Source of the DNA: Linanthus parryae
Taxonomy: Eukaryota > Streptophyta > Magnoliopsida > Ericales > Polemoniaceae
Direction of reading: 5' to 3'
NCBI GenBank assembly: GCA_023055425.1
Contig: JALGPY010000003.1
Location: 25,355,001-25,419,000, forward strand
Length of the DNA: 64,000 nt
The notes beneath the pieces are model-generated. The model did not search any database, was not told the origin of the DNA, and worked only from the letters and a program-made list of their open reading frames with translations. The translations under genes and the position numbers were made by a program. This document shows, piece after piece, positions 43,187-55,427 of this stretch (position 1 is its first letter; the number at the start of each line of letters is the position of its first letter).

Positions 43187-44526
43187 CCCAATTTCACTTT
43201 CCAGTCCATAAACAGTTGCTTCGATATCCTCCATGTCCAACTACAAACCATCAACTCTCTTATTGTCTGTTGGCTGAGAAGTCTGACTTGAAGTGGGAGT
43301 TAAGGTCTTAGGCTTAGGAAACTTCTTTGCACCTAGTTCTTCTTCAGTCAAGTCTGAGTAAAGTTTCCAAACTTTTTCTTTGGTTTTTACCACTCCAATT
43401 TTCTCAAAGGCTTTCTCATTAAGTACTCCAAATTCAGATGTGACTGATTCCTCTCCAGTAGTTGGAATCTCAAAGTGTTCAAAGAACAAAGTGAGCAAGT
43501 TTGCATAGGGCAGAGGGTGTATCCTTTTATTGGTAAGGCTAAATAGCATATGTTCAATCACTAATTTTGGAATATCAATCTTATATCCATGCATAACCAG
43601 ATACATAATGTGCATCATTCTCTCAGTCACCAATTATCTAGAGTGCTTTCTGGAAAAAATACACCTAACCAGGATGGTATGAAGGAATTTGGCTTAAACA
43701 TTCAACACAGAATGCGTTAACTGTTTGGCTGAGGTGGAGATGTTTGGAAGAAAGAACTCATCTTTGGATAGCTTCAGGGTCTCTGACTTTGGTGGATGGT
43801 TGTTAGTGTCATATCTCTTTGGACACCCTAGCACATTGGCAAAATCAGAGTGATCCAATTTAATTACTATCCCAGAAACTTCAGATTTGATTACCAAATG
43901 TGCAGATCTCTTAACTTGGGTCATATTCAGGTAGAAGAGTCTGGTGAGTCTAGGGTAGGCTAATTCTCTAGGATTCAGCATATACCACAAAGAACTCTTC
44001 TTCAACATAGAGATGCACTTAAGTTTCATGTGTTCCACCACATGCTTATTGATCATACTACAGAAACCAATAGATCTTGAAGCAAAACCATCTAACCACT
44101 GACCTTTAGAGATACTTGAGACAAACCAAGTCTCATCTGGGGCTGAGTTCTTTGTTGAGGCTTGTGAATAGATCTGCAGTGCCTTCTCCAATTGACCTTC
44201 TGGTTCTGCTTCTGTCACTTTTCCTTTCTCCTTTTCTGCCTCTGTTGCTTTCTTCTTCAACTTCTTTGAACTAGTAGGCTATGTTTCTCGTTGCTTTTCT
44301 GTAACAACTTTTAGCTTCTTTTTCTTTTCTGAGGAGGAGGTTGTAACCTTCTTGATCTTCTTTTTGGGTGGAGGAAGATCTTGAACTGCCTATGCACTAG
44401 GAGTTCTGGGCTAGAGTCTCCACTGACTTCTTGAACTTCATCCACTGCTGCCTTTCTTTTCTTCTCTGAAGTAGGTTTCGATCCTCCAACCATCTTGATT
44501 CTGTCTGAGGCTCTCCTTGTGCTCAT
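43187..44526 (-). pseudogene. Sirevirus post-pol extra ORF (env-like position)
   Basis: Three minus-strand frames in series: from ATG 44526 (MSTRRASDRIKMVGG) to 44311, then 44260-43694, then 43633-43241. The start is basic and rich in Lys/Glu. The middle has FYLNMTQVKRSAHLVIKSEVSG and KLDHSDFANVLGCP. The end is a Ser/Thr/Pro-rich tail. Frame breaks occur near 44300 and 43660. Sireviruses often carry an extra ORF here, sometimes called env-like; the middle part also recalls a plant transposon-encoded domain of unknown role. No signal peptide or clear membrane helix was seen, so an envelope function is not supported. The right end is cut by Angela-like B. Confidence 0.55.
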
Positions 44527-44982
44527 TAGGATTTGGCAGAAGAATAGAGAGAGATGGAATGATACGGAAAGAAGGAGAAGAGAAGAAGATAAATACTGAA
44601 AGAGTTTGAGTTTCAAAAGGAAACTAGTATCTCTCTCATCTCAAAAGACTTGCAATGATCAGAGGGATTTCAAATCTTTTCTATCGTTGGAAAAATAAAA
44701 TATTATAACAGTATTTTTGGCTAAGACAAATTTTTGAAAAAGGTAGGGAATATATTAGGTAAATATCTACAGAGATATCACCCAACACAGAATGATCCAA
44801 GATTATTGACTATCAGTGTAGCAGACTTATTTTCAAGGCTTTGAAAAGGTTTTCAAGGTCTTGAAAGACTGTAACACTGCACCAAATAAAAGCCAAAGCT
44901 TTGAACTGATTTTCAAGGCTTTGAAACTCAGTTCAAACCTTTGAAAACGCATAAAGCTTACCTTTCTTACCTGATGCTCCCC

Positions 44983-46440
44983 CTAAACCAATGCATCTTT
45001 TTTTAGTATTCCCAATTCCAATCTTAAAGCTGAGAACCTTGCATCTGCTAAAGGCTTAGTGAGGATATCTGCAGTTTGCATGTTAGTAGCAACAAATTGA
45101 AGAACAATATCACCTTTCTCAGCATGATCTCTGATGAAATGGTGTCTGACATCAATGTGCTTGGTTCTTGAGTGTTGCACTGGATTCTTTGTAATTGAAA
45201 TTGCACTAGTATTATCACACTTGATATGTATGCTTCTGAAATCAAATCCAAGGTCTCTTAGCTGTTGAGCAATCCATAACACTTGTGAGCAACATGCTCC
45301 TGCAGCTATATATTCAGCTTTAGCTGTTGATAGAGCAACTGAATTCTGTTTCTTGGAATGCCAACTGATCAAGGATGATCCCCTAAATTGGCAAGTTCCT
45401 GAAGTACTCTTCCTATCAACCTTGTAACCTGCAAAGTCAACATCTGAAAATCCATGCAAAGAGAAGTTATAATGTCTTGGATACCAAATCCCTAAGTCTT
45501 TGGTACCATTGAGATATCTGAATATTCTCTTTACAGCAGACAAGTTTGATTCTTTTGGATCAGCTTCAAAATCTAGCACACATACACACACTAAACATAA
45601 TATCTGGTCTGCTTGCTGTGAGATAGAGTAATGATCCAATCATGCCTCTATACTCTTTCACATTGACACTCTTACCATATTCATCCTTGTCTAAGGACAG
45701 GGTAGATCTCATAGGAGTCTTGGCTTCCTTGCTTTGAGCCATGCTATATTTGTTTAGTAAGTCTCTTGTGTACTTGCTTTGATGTAGAAAGATGCCCATC
45801 ATGCTCATTTCAAATTCCTTCCTCATAAGACTTGAGAATTCTCTGCACAATTGATCATTAGTAGCTCCAAACAATATATCATCAACATATATCTGAACTA
45901 CAAGTAAATCTTTCTCACGAGTCTTTATGAAAAGAGTCTTGTCTACCAAACCTCTTTTGAAATCATTTTCAAGCAAAAACTTTGACAGTCTTTCATTCCA
46001 AGCTCTTGGAGCTTGTTTCAAACCATAAAGAGCTTTGTCAAGTTTGTAAACATGATCTGGAAACTTGTCATTTTCAAAATCAGGTGGTTGTGCAACATAA
46101 ACTTCTTCTTGTAAATAGCCATTCAAGAAAGCACACTTTACATCCATTTGAAATAGTTTCATGTTCTTGTGAGATGCAAATGCAAGCAAAATTCTAATTG
46201 CTTCTAACCTGGCAACTAGAGCAAAATTTTCCTCATAATCAATACCTTCTTCTTGATTGTAACCTTGAGCAACTAACCTTGCTTTGTTTATGATCACATT
46301 GCCACTTTCATCCAACTTATTTCTGAATACTCATCTGGTACCAATGACAGACTGGTTTGTAGGTGGAGGAACCAAGTTCCAAACCTTATTCCTTTCAAAC
46401 TCATTGAGTTCACTTTGCATAGAAATGATATAGTCTGCTT
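44983..46440 (-). pseudogene. pol: Sirevirus reverse transcriptase-RNase H
   Basis: Frame 46315-45566 holds [55 protein letters not shown] and catalytic [14 protein letters not shown]. Frame 45639-44983 holds RNase H: FSDVDFAGYKVDRKSTSG, LSTAKAEYIAAGACC, CDNTSAISITKNPVQHSRTK and ADILTKPLADARF. A frameshift near 45580-45600 separates them (a run of 'acacacatacacaca' words lies there). The upstream boundary has a stop near 46330. Confidence 0.9.
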
Positions 46441-46441
46441 C

Positions 46442-47800
46442 TTATAAAGCTTCCTTCACAGTTTTAGGTTCTACAAGAGAGATAAAAGCATTAAAAGCAC
46501 ATAAGTTTTTCAACTGTAATCTAGTTTGTGTACCAGTGGTTGGATCTGAGATGAAATTATCAACTGGATGAGGTGAGAGATATTTGAATCTCTTTCTTGG
46601 AGACCATAGTTCAGGTTCGCCATAGATCTTCTCTGGTCTTGAAGTAGTGGCTTTGTCACTTGAATTCTTCTGATCATCTTTTTCAAGGCTTTGAGACTTA
46701 TTTTCAGGGCCTTGAGCACCATTTTCAAGGTCTTGAAATTGTCTTCTATTTTCTTCTGAGCCTTTCTTGAATCCTATTGGATTCTCAGTCTCTTCCTCTG
46801 ATTCATGCTTGTTCAAATTCAAGTCTGCAAAAATTTCACTCAAAGAACCATCATAACTTTCATCAAAAATAACATGAATGCTCTCTTCAACCAGCTTGGT
46901 TCTTTTATTGTAAACTCTATAAGCTTTGCTATTTAGAGAGTAACCAAGAAATATACCTTCATCACTTCTTGCATCAAACTTACCAAGATTGTCTTTTCCA
47001 TTGTTGTGGATAAAACAAGTACATCCAAAGGGTCTGAAGTATAAAATGTTTGGCTTCCTCCCTTTTGAATAGTTCATAGGGGGTCTTCTTCAGAATAGGT
47101 CTGATCAAGTACCTGTTCAAAATATAGTTTGCTGTATTCTCAGCTTCTGCCCAATAATGTTTTGGCAGCTTGTTCTCAAGAAGCATTGTTCTTGACATAT
47201 CTTCAAGAGTCTTGTTCTTTCTTTCAACAACACCATTCTGTTGAGGAGTTCTTGGAGCAGAAAAGTTGTGAGTAATACGATGCTTATCACAGAATAAATC
47301 AAAATTCTAACTAATCAAATTCTCTACCATGATCACTTCTAATTGAAGCTACATGTAGGTTTTCATGTTTTGAAGTTCTCTTCAAAGCTTTGAAAATTCA
47401 GAGAGTGCTTCAGATTTTTCTTTGAGAAACATAACCCAAGTATATCTAGAAAAATCATCAACAACAACTAGCATATACCTTTTACCTTTTGGAGTATGAG
47501 TCCTCATAGGACCACATAGATCCATATGAAGCAGTTCAATAGGTCTAGTTGTACTTACAAACTTATTTGGCTTGAAGTAACTTCTGGTCTGCTTGCCTTG
47601 AGCACATACTTTGCACATTTCATCTTCTTCGAACTTGATGGATGGCAATCCTCTTACCAAGTCTTTGGAAATCAACTTGTTCTAAGTATGCAAACTGATA
47701 TGACATTTCGTGTGCCAAATCTTTGAATCCTCTTTCAAGGCCTTGAGACACTTCAAACTTTCACTAACTTTTCCAATACCAAGAATATTGCATTTTTCTT
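46442..47800 (-). pseudogene. Sirevirus integrase and linker
   Basis: 47675-47382 contains VCAQGKQTRSYF, then the core start LLHMDLCGPMRTHTPKGKRY. The second Asp lies in a broken frame near 47330 (SDHGREF), and 47302-46980 covers the Glu region and ALLENKLPKHYWAEA-like motif. 47077-46442 is the C-terminal part (FGCTCFIHNNGKDNLGKFD, GIFLGYSLNSKAYRVYN) and an acidic linker towards RT. At least three frame breaks show decay. Confidence 0.85.
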
Positions 47801-47839
47801 TGTCACCAAGTGTAATTGAACCTTCTGATTGCTCCTTTA

Positions 47840-49793
47840 ATTATGAGAATAGATATCTCTTTCCACTCATATGACTTGAGAAACCACTGTCCATAAACCA
47901 CTTATGTTCTTTGATATTGGTGACAACCTGCAAACACCAATAACTGCCTTACCCAGCTGTTAGACCAAGTGTGGAATTTGGATTCATATTCAGGATCAAC
48001 CATGTTAGGTGGCCTAACCCCTTTAGGAACCCAAATCTGCTTAACTTGTCCTTTGAGTTGAAAAGGAAAAGTGTTCCTCATTATGTGAGGGTCTCTTCTT
48101 CTAAAAGGACAAGTCATCTTAACATGACCAGTTTTGCAGCAATAATGACAGGTAGGAGAAGTTTTGTTTCCACCTTTCACAAATCTGGTATTGTTCCTCC
48201 TTGGAATGTTTGGATTGAATCCAATACCAGCTTTGTGAACAGATTGTGAACTTTCTCCAAGAATCAAGTTTAACTTGTGTTCTGATCCAGCAAGCTTGAA
48301 TTTGACCAATTCAGATTCTTGAAGTTTCTCAGTAAGAGTAGCCTTTTGTCTGTCTAAGTCATCAATCTAATGTCTTAGATTAACAAGGCTGTCATTCATT
48401 GAGGAGTTTTCAGTGACTACTTCATTGACTTGTGGTTTCAAGGCTTTGAATCTGGTTTTCAAGGCATTGAAATCACTATCAGTTTTCTTCTGACAGATTT
48501 CAAGATTCTTATTTAGACAAACAAGTTGTAAGTTTTCTTTTGCTTGCTCATGAACTTTTTCTTTCAAAAGTTTGATCTCTTTCAGATAATCTTCCTCATT
48601 CAAAAGCATTGGTCTGAGATATTCTGAAAGAGCTTCTTTTGGTTTTGAAATCAGACAATTTACCATTACCTCAATGTTCTTCTTAGAACTTTCATCATGC
48701 TTGACCATGAAGCATAGGTTGGCATGTTCTTCCTCAGATTCAGATTCACTAGAGCTATCTGAATCACTGCATGAAGCTATAATGGCTTTCTTTCTTCTGT
48801 CATGATATTCCTTTTGAAATCTCTTGATTTTCTTGTGTGGACAATCTCTTATCAAGTGTCCTGCATCACCACATTCAAAGCAGTTCATAACTTTTGATTT
48901 ATTTTTTGAAGAAGACTTACCTTTGTAGTCCTTCCTGCTGGATGATCTATGCCTTTCTCTGTTGAAGTCTTTGTTTCCAAAGTTTTTCTTCATTTTGAGA
49001 ATCCTTGTCAAGGATTTGGAAATTAAGACAATTGGATCTTCATCATCACCATCCTCAGTTTCAAGGATTTGTGTTCTCTCATTCTCTTTGGCTTTGAGAG
49101 CTAAGTTCTTGACACTATCTGGGAGCTCTCCATCAACTTCATTCATAGATATAGTGTCAGGAGATTCCCTTGTACGTCATCACGTTGTAGAGTTGAGAGC
49201 ATCTGAGCTTCTTCAAGAGCTGTGGTCTTTGGTTCCCACTTTGCCTTTGGAAGACTTCTGAGAATCTTCCTCACCTTTTCTTCACTGGAAAAATGTTTTC
49301 CCAATGAATCAAGGTTGTTGACAATATCAGTGAACCTCTTGAACATGTCTCTGATGGACTCATCTGCATTCATCTTAAACAGCTCATATTGCCTGAGAAA
49401 GATGTTGATCTTGGTTTGCTTGACTTGACTGGTTCCCTCAAAGGTAACCACAAGCTTATCCTAGATTTCTTTAGCAGTTGTACATCCAGAGATCCTGTTG
49501 AATTCATCTGTACTCAAAGCACAATACAAAATGTTAATAGCTTTGTAGTTCTTAGAATATTACTCTAATTCAGAAAAGGAGAGTGAGTCTTCTGTTTCGA
49601 GAGTTTTAATCCCGTCTTTCTCTGTGTAGAAAGTATGAGGTTCATTTTGGATAATGGTCCAAAGCTCTAGATCTTGATCAATGATGAACATTTTCACAAG
49701 GGCTTTCCAGTGAGCAAAATTTTCTCCACAAAATAGAGGAGGTCTGTTAGCAGATCTTCCCTATGAGAAACCACCATCACCTGCAGTACTCAT
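47840..49793 (-). pseudogene. gag: Sirevirus gag and protease start
   Basis: Starts at ATG 49793 (MSTAGDGGFS, followed by a stop). 49451-49143 holds the UBN2-type core (INIFLRQYELFKMNADESI). 49146-48367 holds a first zinc knuckle CFECGDAGHLIRDC, an acidic Ser-rich patch and a long coiled coil. 48309-47902 holds a second knuckle CHYCCKTGHVKMTC. The protease active site FMDSGFSSHMSG follows near 47890-47850. Stops and shifts occur near 49765, 49560, 49460, 48330 and 47830. The palindrome-like word TTCAAGGCCTTGAA recurs within the coding DNA. Confidence 0.87.
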
Positions 49794-49828
49794 GATCACC
49801 ATATGCTTAAATCTATACAGTGATACAA

Positions 49829-49840
49829 GCTTCGATACCA
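49829..49840 (-). other. Sirevirus primer-binding site, tRNA-iMet type
   Basis: Minus-strand TGGTATCGAAGC, 2 bp inside the LTR; the usual form is TGGTATCAGAGC. Confidence 0.7.
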
Positions 49841-49842
49841 AT

Positions 49843-51129
49843 TGAAAGTGTGAGTATAAAGATGTTAATGCAGCTAAGATACTCTAGAAGGAGGGGGGGT
49901 TAAATAGAGTATGCCAAAATTTTGCAAAACCTGCTAGGAAGATGAAAAACTTGTGCAACAATGAAGTTCAAGGCCTTGAAAACTAGTTCAAGCCCTTGGA
50001 GAGAAGATGCAGACAGTATAAAGCAAGTATTCCTTTTTCAAGGCCTTGAAAAACAAGTTCAAACCCTTGAAAAACAGACAGTTTTGTGTGCTGCAAAAGC
50101 TTATGAAAAAGAATGAACTGTAAATTCAAATGACAAGTGATTTATAGAGTTCAGTCCACTTGGACCTGCGTCTCTACCTCAGGGATTAGACCCCTGCAGG
50201 ATTTTCAACTCAATTCTTATTAATCAAAGCTAAGCCCTAGAACTCAAGCCCAGAGAGTTCCCTTACTCTGTTACAACTTGTGGTTTTCCCTAACCTGTCT
50301 AGTACCTGCTCTAGCTAACTGATTAACTAAGAATTCTCTATCGTTCACCTTGAACAATCCTTGAGAATAGATGTAGAGATAATACAAAAATGATCTACCA
50401 ATACAGCTCAAAACAGAAGTACACTTAGAATAGAAAACTGCAGTGAACTTCTGTGGAAAGGATTGGGAGTTTGATGTTACTATTTGATGCATTGTCAATC
50501 CAGAAACTTGTATCTTTCTTTTGCCCGTTGAGTCTCGTATTTTTTTGCTTCAAAGTGAGCTCCATTTATACTGTTTGAAGCTCTGCAAACCTTTCCAGAT
50601 TTTCAACAACAACTTCATATTTAGTAGGCAACAACTTTGACTCTCTTTAACAGCTTTCTTCAACGGATAGTTGATCACAATCTTCAAAGATATTGTTGTG
50701 ATCTTGTCTATAAGCAATCTGAGAAGCTGTCATAAGTCTTGATTGATCACAGGATCAAAGTATCAACTATTTCCAAAACTGCACAAATGCATTTTAGGAA
50801 ACAATCCTGCAAATATTGGAAACAAAATTTCATGAAATATTAAGGTCAAATGATAAAAACATGTTAGAACAATTTGTCTTTCATCATCCAATAACAATAA
50901 ATCAAACATATGAAAGATAGAAAGGGAATCAACTCAGAGAGTTTGCAGAAAACTCCCCCTGAGAATGTTCATACATGTTAAGCAGTTTCAAGACTTTGAA
51001 TCCAGTTTCAAGACCTTGAAAATAGCTAAACTATTTTCAAGCCTCTGAGACTGATTCAAGGCTCTGAAAGCTGATTCAATGCCTTGAAATAGCTGAGCTA
51101 TTCCAAGCCTTTCCCAACCTTACCTTACA
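49843..51129 (-). mobile_element. Sirevirus 5' LTR
   Basis: 1287 bp bounded on the minus strand by TGTAAGGTAAGG and CACACTTTCA. It contains clusters of near-palindromes of the form TTCAAGgcCTTGAA at 49968-50070 and 50987-51095. Sequence of Angela-like A/C resumes at 51130. Confidence 0.8.
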
Positions 51130-51491
51130 TAGTGCATACTATCAAAATAAATGGAGCAACACTTGTCCTTTATTGAAATAGAAAAACCCTTCTCGTCCAA
51201 ACAAGAAATGGAAATAATGTTTCTGCTCATAGCAGGCACATAAAAGCAATTATCTAATTCTAAAATAAGTAAAGAAGGCAAATATAGTTCATAATCGCCT
51301 ACAGCTAATGCAACAACTCTTTCTCCATTCCTGACGCGCAGATCGATCTCCCCTTTAGCCAATCTTCTACTTCTTTTCAAATCCTGCACATTTCGACAAA
51401 TGTGAGAACCACATCCAGTATCCAATACCCAAGATGAAGAAATAGAAAGATTGACATCTATAACATAAATACCTGGTGGTGGTGGAATCAC
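51130..51491 (-). pseudogene. Copia protease of Angela-like A/C
   Basis: Frame from 51491 leftward reads SWVLDTGCGSHICRN, with the catalytic Asp-Thr-Gly, then LYLPSLLILELDNCFYVPAMSRNIISISCLDEKG. It would process the Gag-Pol polyprotein. It is cut off at 51130 by the Sirevirus insertion; the pre-integrase part and the start of integrase are lost. Confidence 0.85.
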
Positions 51492-51523
51492 TATTCCAAG
51501 TTCTTATCCTTCAGATATTTAGG

Positions 51524-52309
51524 TCAATTCCTCTTCCAGTGACCCGGCTGGCTACAGTAGTGACATTCACCATTAGCCAAGCCCCCACTAGGCTTTAGGG
51601 CTACCTTCGATTTCGCAACTCTCTTGCGCTTTTCTTTGGAGGTAAAGGCAAATTCCTTGCCCTTACTCTTATTCACCATCATTATGGCTTTGACCTTGCC
51701 TTTGTTGATGCTCTGTTCAGTTGTCTTCAGCATGTTCAACAAGTCTGGCAGAGTCTTACTGATCTCGTTCATGTTATAGTTCATGATGAACTGATTATAA
51801 CTGTCAGGCAACGATTGCAAGACAAGATCAGTAGACAAATCTTGGCTGAGTGGGAACCCCAGTCTTTCAAGGTTCTCAATGTACCCGATCATTCGGAGTA
51901 CATGAGGTCCAACTGGGTTTCCTTCTGCAAGACTACTCTTGAACAGTGCTTTGGACACCTCATACTGCTCATGCCTTGCCTGTTCCTGAAACAACTGTTT
52001 CAAGTGTATGATCATATCATAGGCCTCCATGTTCTCGTGTTGCTTCTGAAGCTCATAGGTCATCGCGCAGAGCCTGAGGCATGTCACATCATTAGAATCA
52101 TCTATTTGTTTCTGGCGTGCCCTTACTTCTGCTAGAACAGACTCATCCTGTGGTGGGTATGGAATAGGAGTTTCCAAGACATACAAATTCTTTTCTTGCT
52201 TAAGGACAATCCTTGAGTTTCTGTACCAGCCAAGGAAATTCTTTCCAGACAGTTTCTCCTTCTCAAAGACAGATCACAGGGATGAAGTCAATGTGTTATT
52301 GTTTTCCAT
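51524..52309 (-). pseudogene. gag: Copia Gag of Angela-like A/C
   Basis: Begins at ATG 52309 (MENNNTLTSSL, then an early stop) and is readable from about 52186 to 51524. It carries the UBN2-type core (LRLCAMTYELQKQHENMEAYDMI, LPDSYNQFIMNYNMN), a Lys-rich stretch and a zinc knuckle CHYCSQPGHWKRN in which the last Cys codon has become TGA. Gag forms the particle shell. With an early stop and a broken knuckle it is inactive. Confidence 0.87.
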
Positions 52310-53976
52310 TTGGAATTCTACAAAAAACGAGAAATATGCAATTTTAGTATTTTGAACAATTTAACTATATTAAACAATGGCTAGATCATTAAATATAGCT
52401 CCCACTATTTTCTCGGATTAATATCCCTCACCATTAATGCGGAAAATATCATGTATATTTTCTAGTAGGTCCAAGATCCATATTTCACTTCTTCTTGAGC
52501 TTGCTTTGGCAAGTCACCCAAGAATTGATATCTAGGTAGGAACCATTCCAATTGCATCCCATGCAACTCTTGGTCCAATTAGGCGAATAACTCATTATTC
52601 TTTATCCTTTAGATAACTCCTAATTCTCATGCCTCTGGGTTTATCAATCCAATTGATCTTCCTTAGTTGCGTCCAATCTCTTGCTTCAACATACACACAT
52701 TACTTGCTTGTGTTGTCCACAACACATCTTGGTGAATTTAATCGCCTTGTTTTTGGCAAGCCCGAATTTAATAGACCCTGATCATGAAGGGTGCTTAGGC
52801 AAGAGAAGACAAAACGCAATATTCTATTTGAGGGATTTAATAGTCATTATTTTTTTGGTTGAACCCATCAACATGATCTACTTATTTGGATTGGGCATTC
52901 CACAATAAAAGACCATATTTTTTTATTATTATCTTGTTATTGTTGATTCTCAAAAAAATAAAATAAAAAAAATCTTGTTATTGTTTTGCTAGTATCGCCA
53001 TACACACAAAAATAAATAACAAGACATAAATAATAAACATCCACAAAAGAAAAATTAACGTGGCATGGATATGGGCCCTAGACTAAGATATTACCAAGCC
53101 AATGATAATATCTATTTGCCCTAAAGTGACAAGGTCATCTCCATGTGCTCCACCATAGCCGCGCGCCTAGTGTTGGGAGTCTTCATCGCCCTTGTGGCTT
53201 CTTGGTTCTCCGGTCTTCTTCTCCATGCTCTTGGCTATCATCTAAATATTTCTAATTCTAGCCTAACATCTATAATAAATAAATAATTAAATAAATCCTC
53301 ACATGTTGAGGAAGATGATCAGCTCGCAGGCCGTAAAATCAACTAACTATTACATTAATTTGATCAGCTCGCAGGCCGTAAACCAAACAACAACAAACAC
53401 AAAACATCCACAATCTAGGCTATATTCATCCACCATGCAACAAAGCACATAATAAAGTTAAAACCAATTTTTTTAATATGCTTGTTTAATTTTAGTTAAA
53501 ATTGGGTAATTAGGGTTACAACGGTCAAGGGGTCCAACCTAGGCATAGGCCGAACCCCAAGGACCGCCGCACTCCACCTTGGGCCGGCCCTAGGCCGGCA
53601 TCCCGTAGGTGACCCGCGACCTTGCTTGGCATGCAAGGAAGAGGGGCGACGGCTAGGGTTTCGGCCCTAGTCTCCTTCCCTTTCCTTCCTTGTTGCCCAA
53701 GCTTGATTGTTTTCATATAATTGTTTCCAAAATTGAAAAACCCATTTTCCAATTATGTGCCCATGAACCCTAATTTTCAAGAACCCAATTGTTCACATCC
53801 TTTGTGATTAAAAACACCAATTTACACATCCAATGTTAAATTGGATCTTGTTTATCTTGAATCAAATTCAACTTGCATCTAATATGCCAATTAATTTCAG
53901 TTTCGCGTAATATGAATATAACGGTGTATAAACTGATATCGTAACACATAAAATCATGTTATGCACTACGACATGT
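52310..53976 (-). other. 5' leader of Angela-like A/C
   Basis: 1.67 kb of untranslated leader between gag and the PBS, with only short spurious frames. A pair of 'gatcagctcgcaggccgtaaa' words (53318 and 53360) forms a short direct repeat. The right part is shared with element B. Confidence 0.75.
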
Positions 53977-53989
53977 GGCTCTGATACCA
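53977..53989 (-). other. Primer-binding site of Angela-like A/C
   Basis: Minus-strand TGGTATCAGAGCC, the standard tRNA-iMet site, 1 bp inside the LTR. Confidence 0.9.
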
Positions 53990-53990
53990 C

Positions 53991-55427
53991 TGTTGGGTTT
54001 TGACGTAGGTTACACAGTGGAATAACAAAAACAAATTCCTACTCAAAGCCCACCAAAGATCACAGGAAGAGACATTCATAACATGATGAAAGCATAGAAG
54101 ATGTGTACATTTTCAGTTTGGGAGATCACACGAAGAATAGTGTCTTCATCTCTATGGTTGATCCACGTCCAGAGGTGATATCTAGATCTTCCTTCTCCTA
54201 GTGCTAGCTTGGACCGGAGGAAGAGGGAAGAAGGAATCACACAACGAAGAACAAAGAGAGGGTTCGGCCTCTCTTTGTGGCCGATGGGTAGGGGCGGTCG
54301 ACCTCTAGCTTGTCTTGCTCTCTCTCTTTCTCTTGCTTTCTCTCCCACTCACTTATGTTATGGGCATTAGTTGTGGGAAGGAAGCTAGAGCATCATTTAT
54401 ATAGTCCAACAACTACTTGTTAACTACATAAAGGCCTTGTTAACTACATAAAGGCCATTTCTAATCCTACATAAACTTGGATTAGTCCCTTCCTTGCATA
54501 TTAGTCCTACTAAGTTTGCAAGGTGTTGCAAAATGATTCTTCTAATTAATTAATCATATTAATTAATTCACAATTCTAGTTCAACTCTATTAGACGTGTG
54601 ACCCCATAGGTTTCTACTTAGTTGGTAGTAACTTATTACTAACATGGAGCGCTGTCTAGCAACACATACATGCAACTCAACTAATAGAAATAAGTCAGTG
54701 ATTCCGACAAACCTTGTGCCCAATATCACATATAGCATTATCCCTCTGTCTCCATATCCGAATTGGACACGAGACATAAATAGTCACACTCGTATATCAA
54801 ATACATAGTTCCTCGATCCTGAGAATATGCTTATGCAAGCAGATAACATCAATATCTCCATATTGATTCATCTGAGTCTGGACAGACATTCAATAAGCAC
54901 CATCCCTCGAGTGGTCGTGGATATTTGCTCCCATTATGTGGGAGGGACAAATCCTCTCTACATCACTACGATCTCTAAGCTTGCTTCCTATCATGCCCGA
55001 TAGCCATCTTTATAGTTGTCCGGTTAAGGCGCATCGTTGGATAACATCAAAGCATGATATTTCACAACTAGAGCATCTAGTGACTTCAAGTCTAAGGATT
55101 ACAATATAATTGACACTACGAGAAGCGATTGTGACTTTAACATAATCTAATGTATCCTTCTCGTCGTGGGTCAATCCAGTATTCCATTACTCTCTAATGC
55201 ATACCCATGTGTTAGATTTGATATCTCCATATCAATCTACACACATACTAGTCTATATTTGATCGTCCTATTAACCAATATAATGGACTCGGGATATTTA
55301 AGATAAACAACACATTGTATCTAAGGACTTCATTTTATTAAATATCACGATAATTAATAAATAAATATTCTAGCCAAAACATTGTTCATACTAAATATAG
55401 ATTGCCTCTAGGGCACCTATTCCAACA
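53991..55427 (-). mobile_element. 5' LTR of Angela-like A/C
   Basis: 1437 bp from TGTTGGGTTTTGACG to CCTATTCCAACA (plus strand), followed by CACAC at 55428-55432. Closely similar to 25787-26859 plus 35209-35646. A duplicated 'ttgttaactacataaaggcc' word lies at 54418-54455. Confidence 0.92.

Larger units (their letters stand above)
43187..51129 (-). mobile_element. Truncated Sirevirus (Copia, SIRE/Maximus type)
   Basis: Minus-strand order: LTR (51129-49843), PBS, gag with two zinc knuckles (49793 to about 47930), protease, integrase, RT, RNase H (to 44983), then extra downstream frames (44526 to 43187). The Ser/Asp/Glu-rich Gag (CSDSDSSSESESEEEHANLC) and the extra ORF after pol are Sirevirus traits. 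The 3' LTR is missing; the sequence stops at 43187 against Angela-like B. Many stops make it inactive. Confidence 0.87.
25787..55427 (-). mobile_element. Angela-like Copia element (A/C), minus strand, disrupted by other elements
   Basis: The left LTR (25787-26859 plus 35209-35646) and right LTR (53991-55427) are of the same subfamily and are flanked by CACAC (25782-25786 and 55428-55432). The halves of the interior are RNase H/RT/integrase at 35661-38070 and protease/gag at 51130-52309. Between them sit a second Angela copy and a Sirevirus, with loss of roughly 360 bp of the host pol. The LTR start TGTTGGAATAGGTGCCCTAGAGGCAAT (split over the left and right edge motifs) is the Angela/BARE-type signature. 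Several stops and frameshifts make it inactive. Confidence 0.85.
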
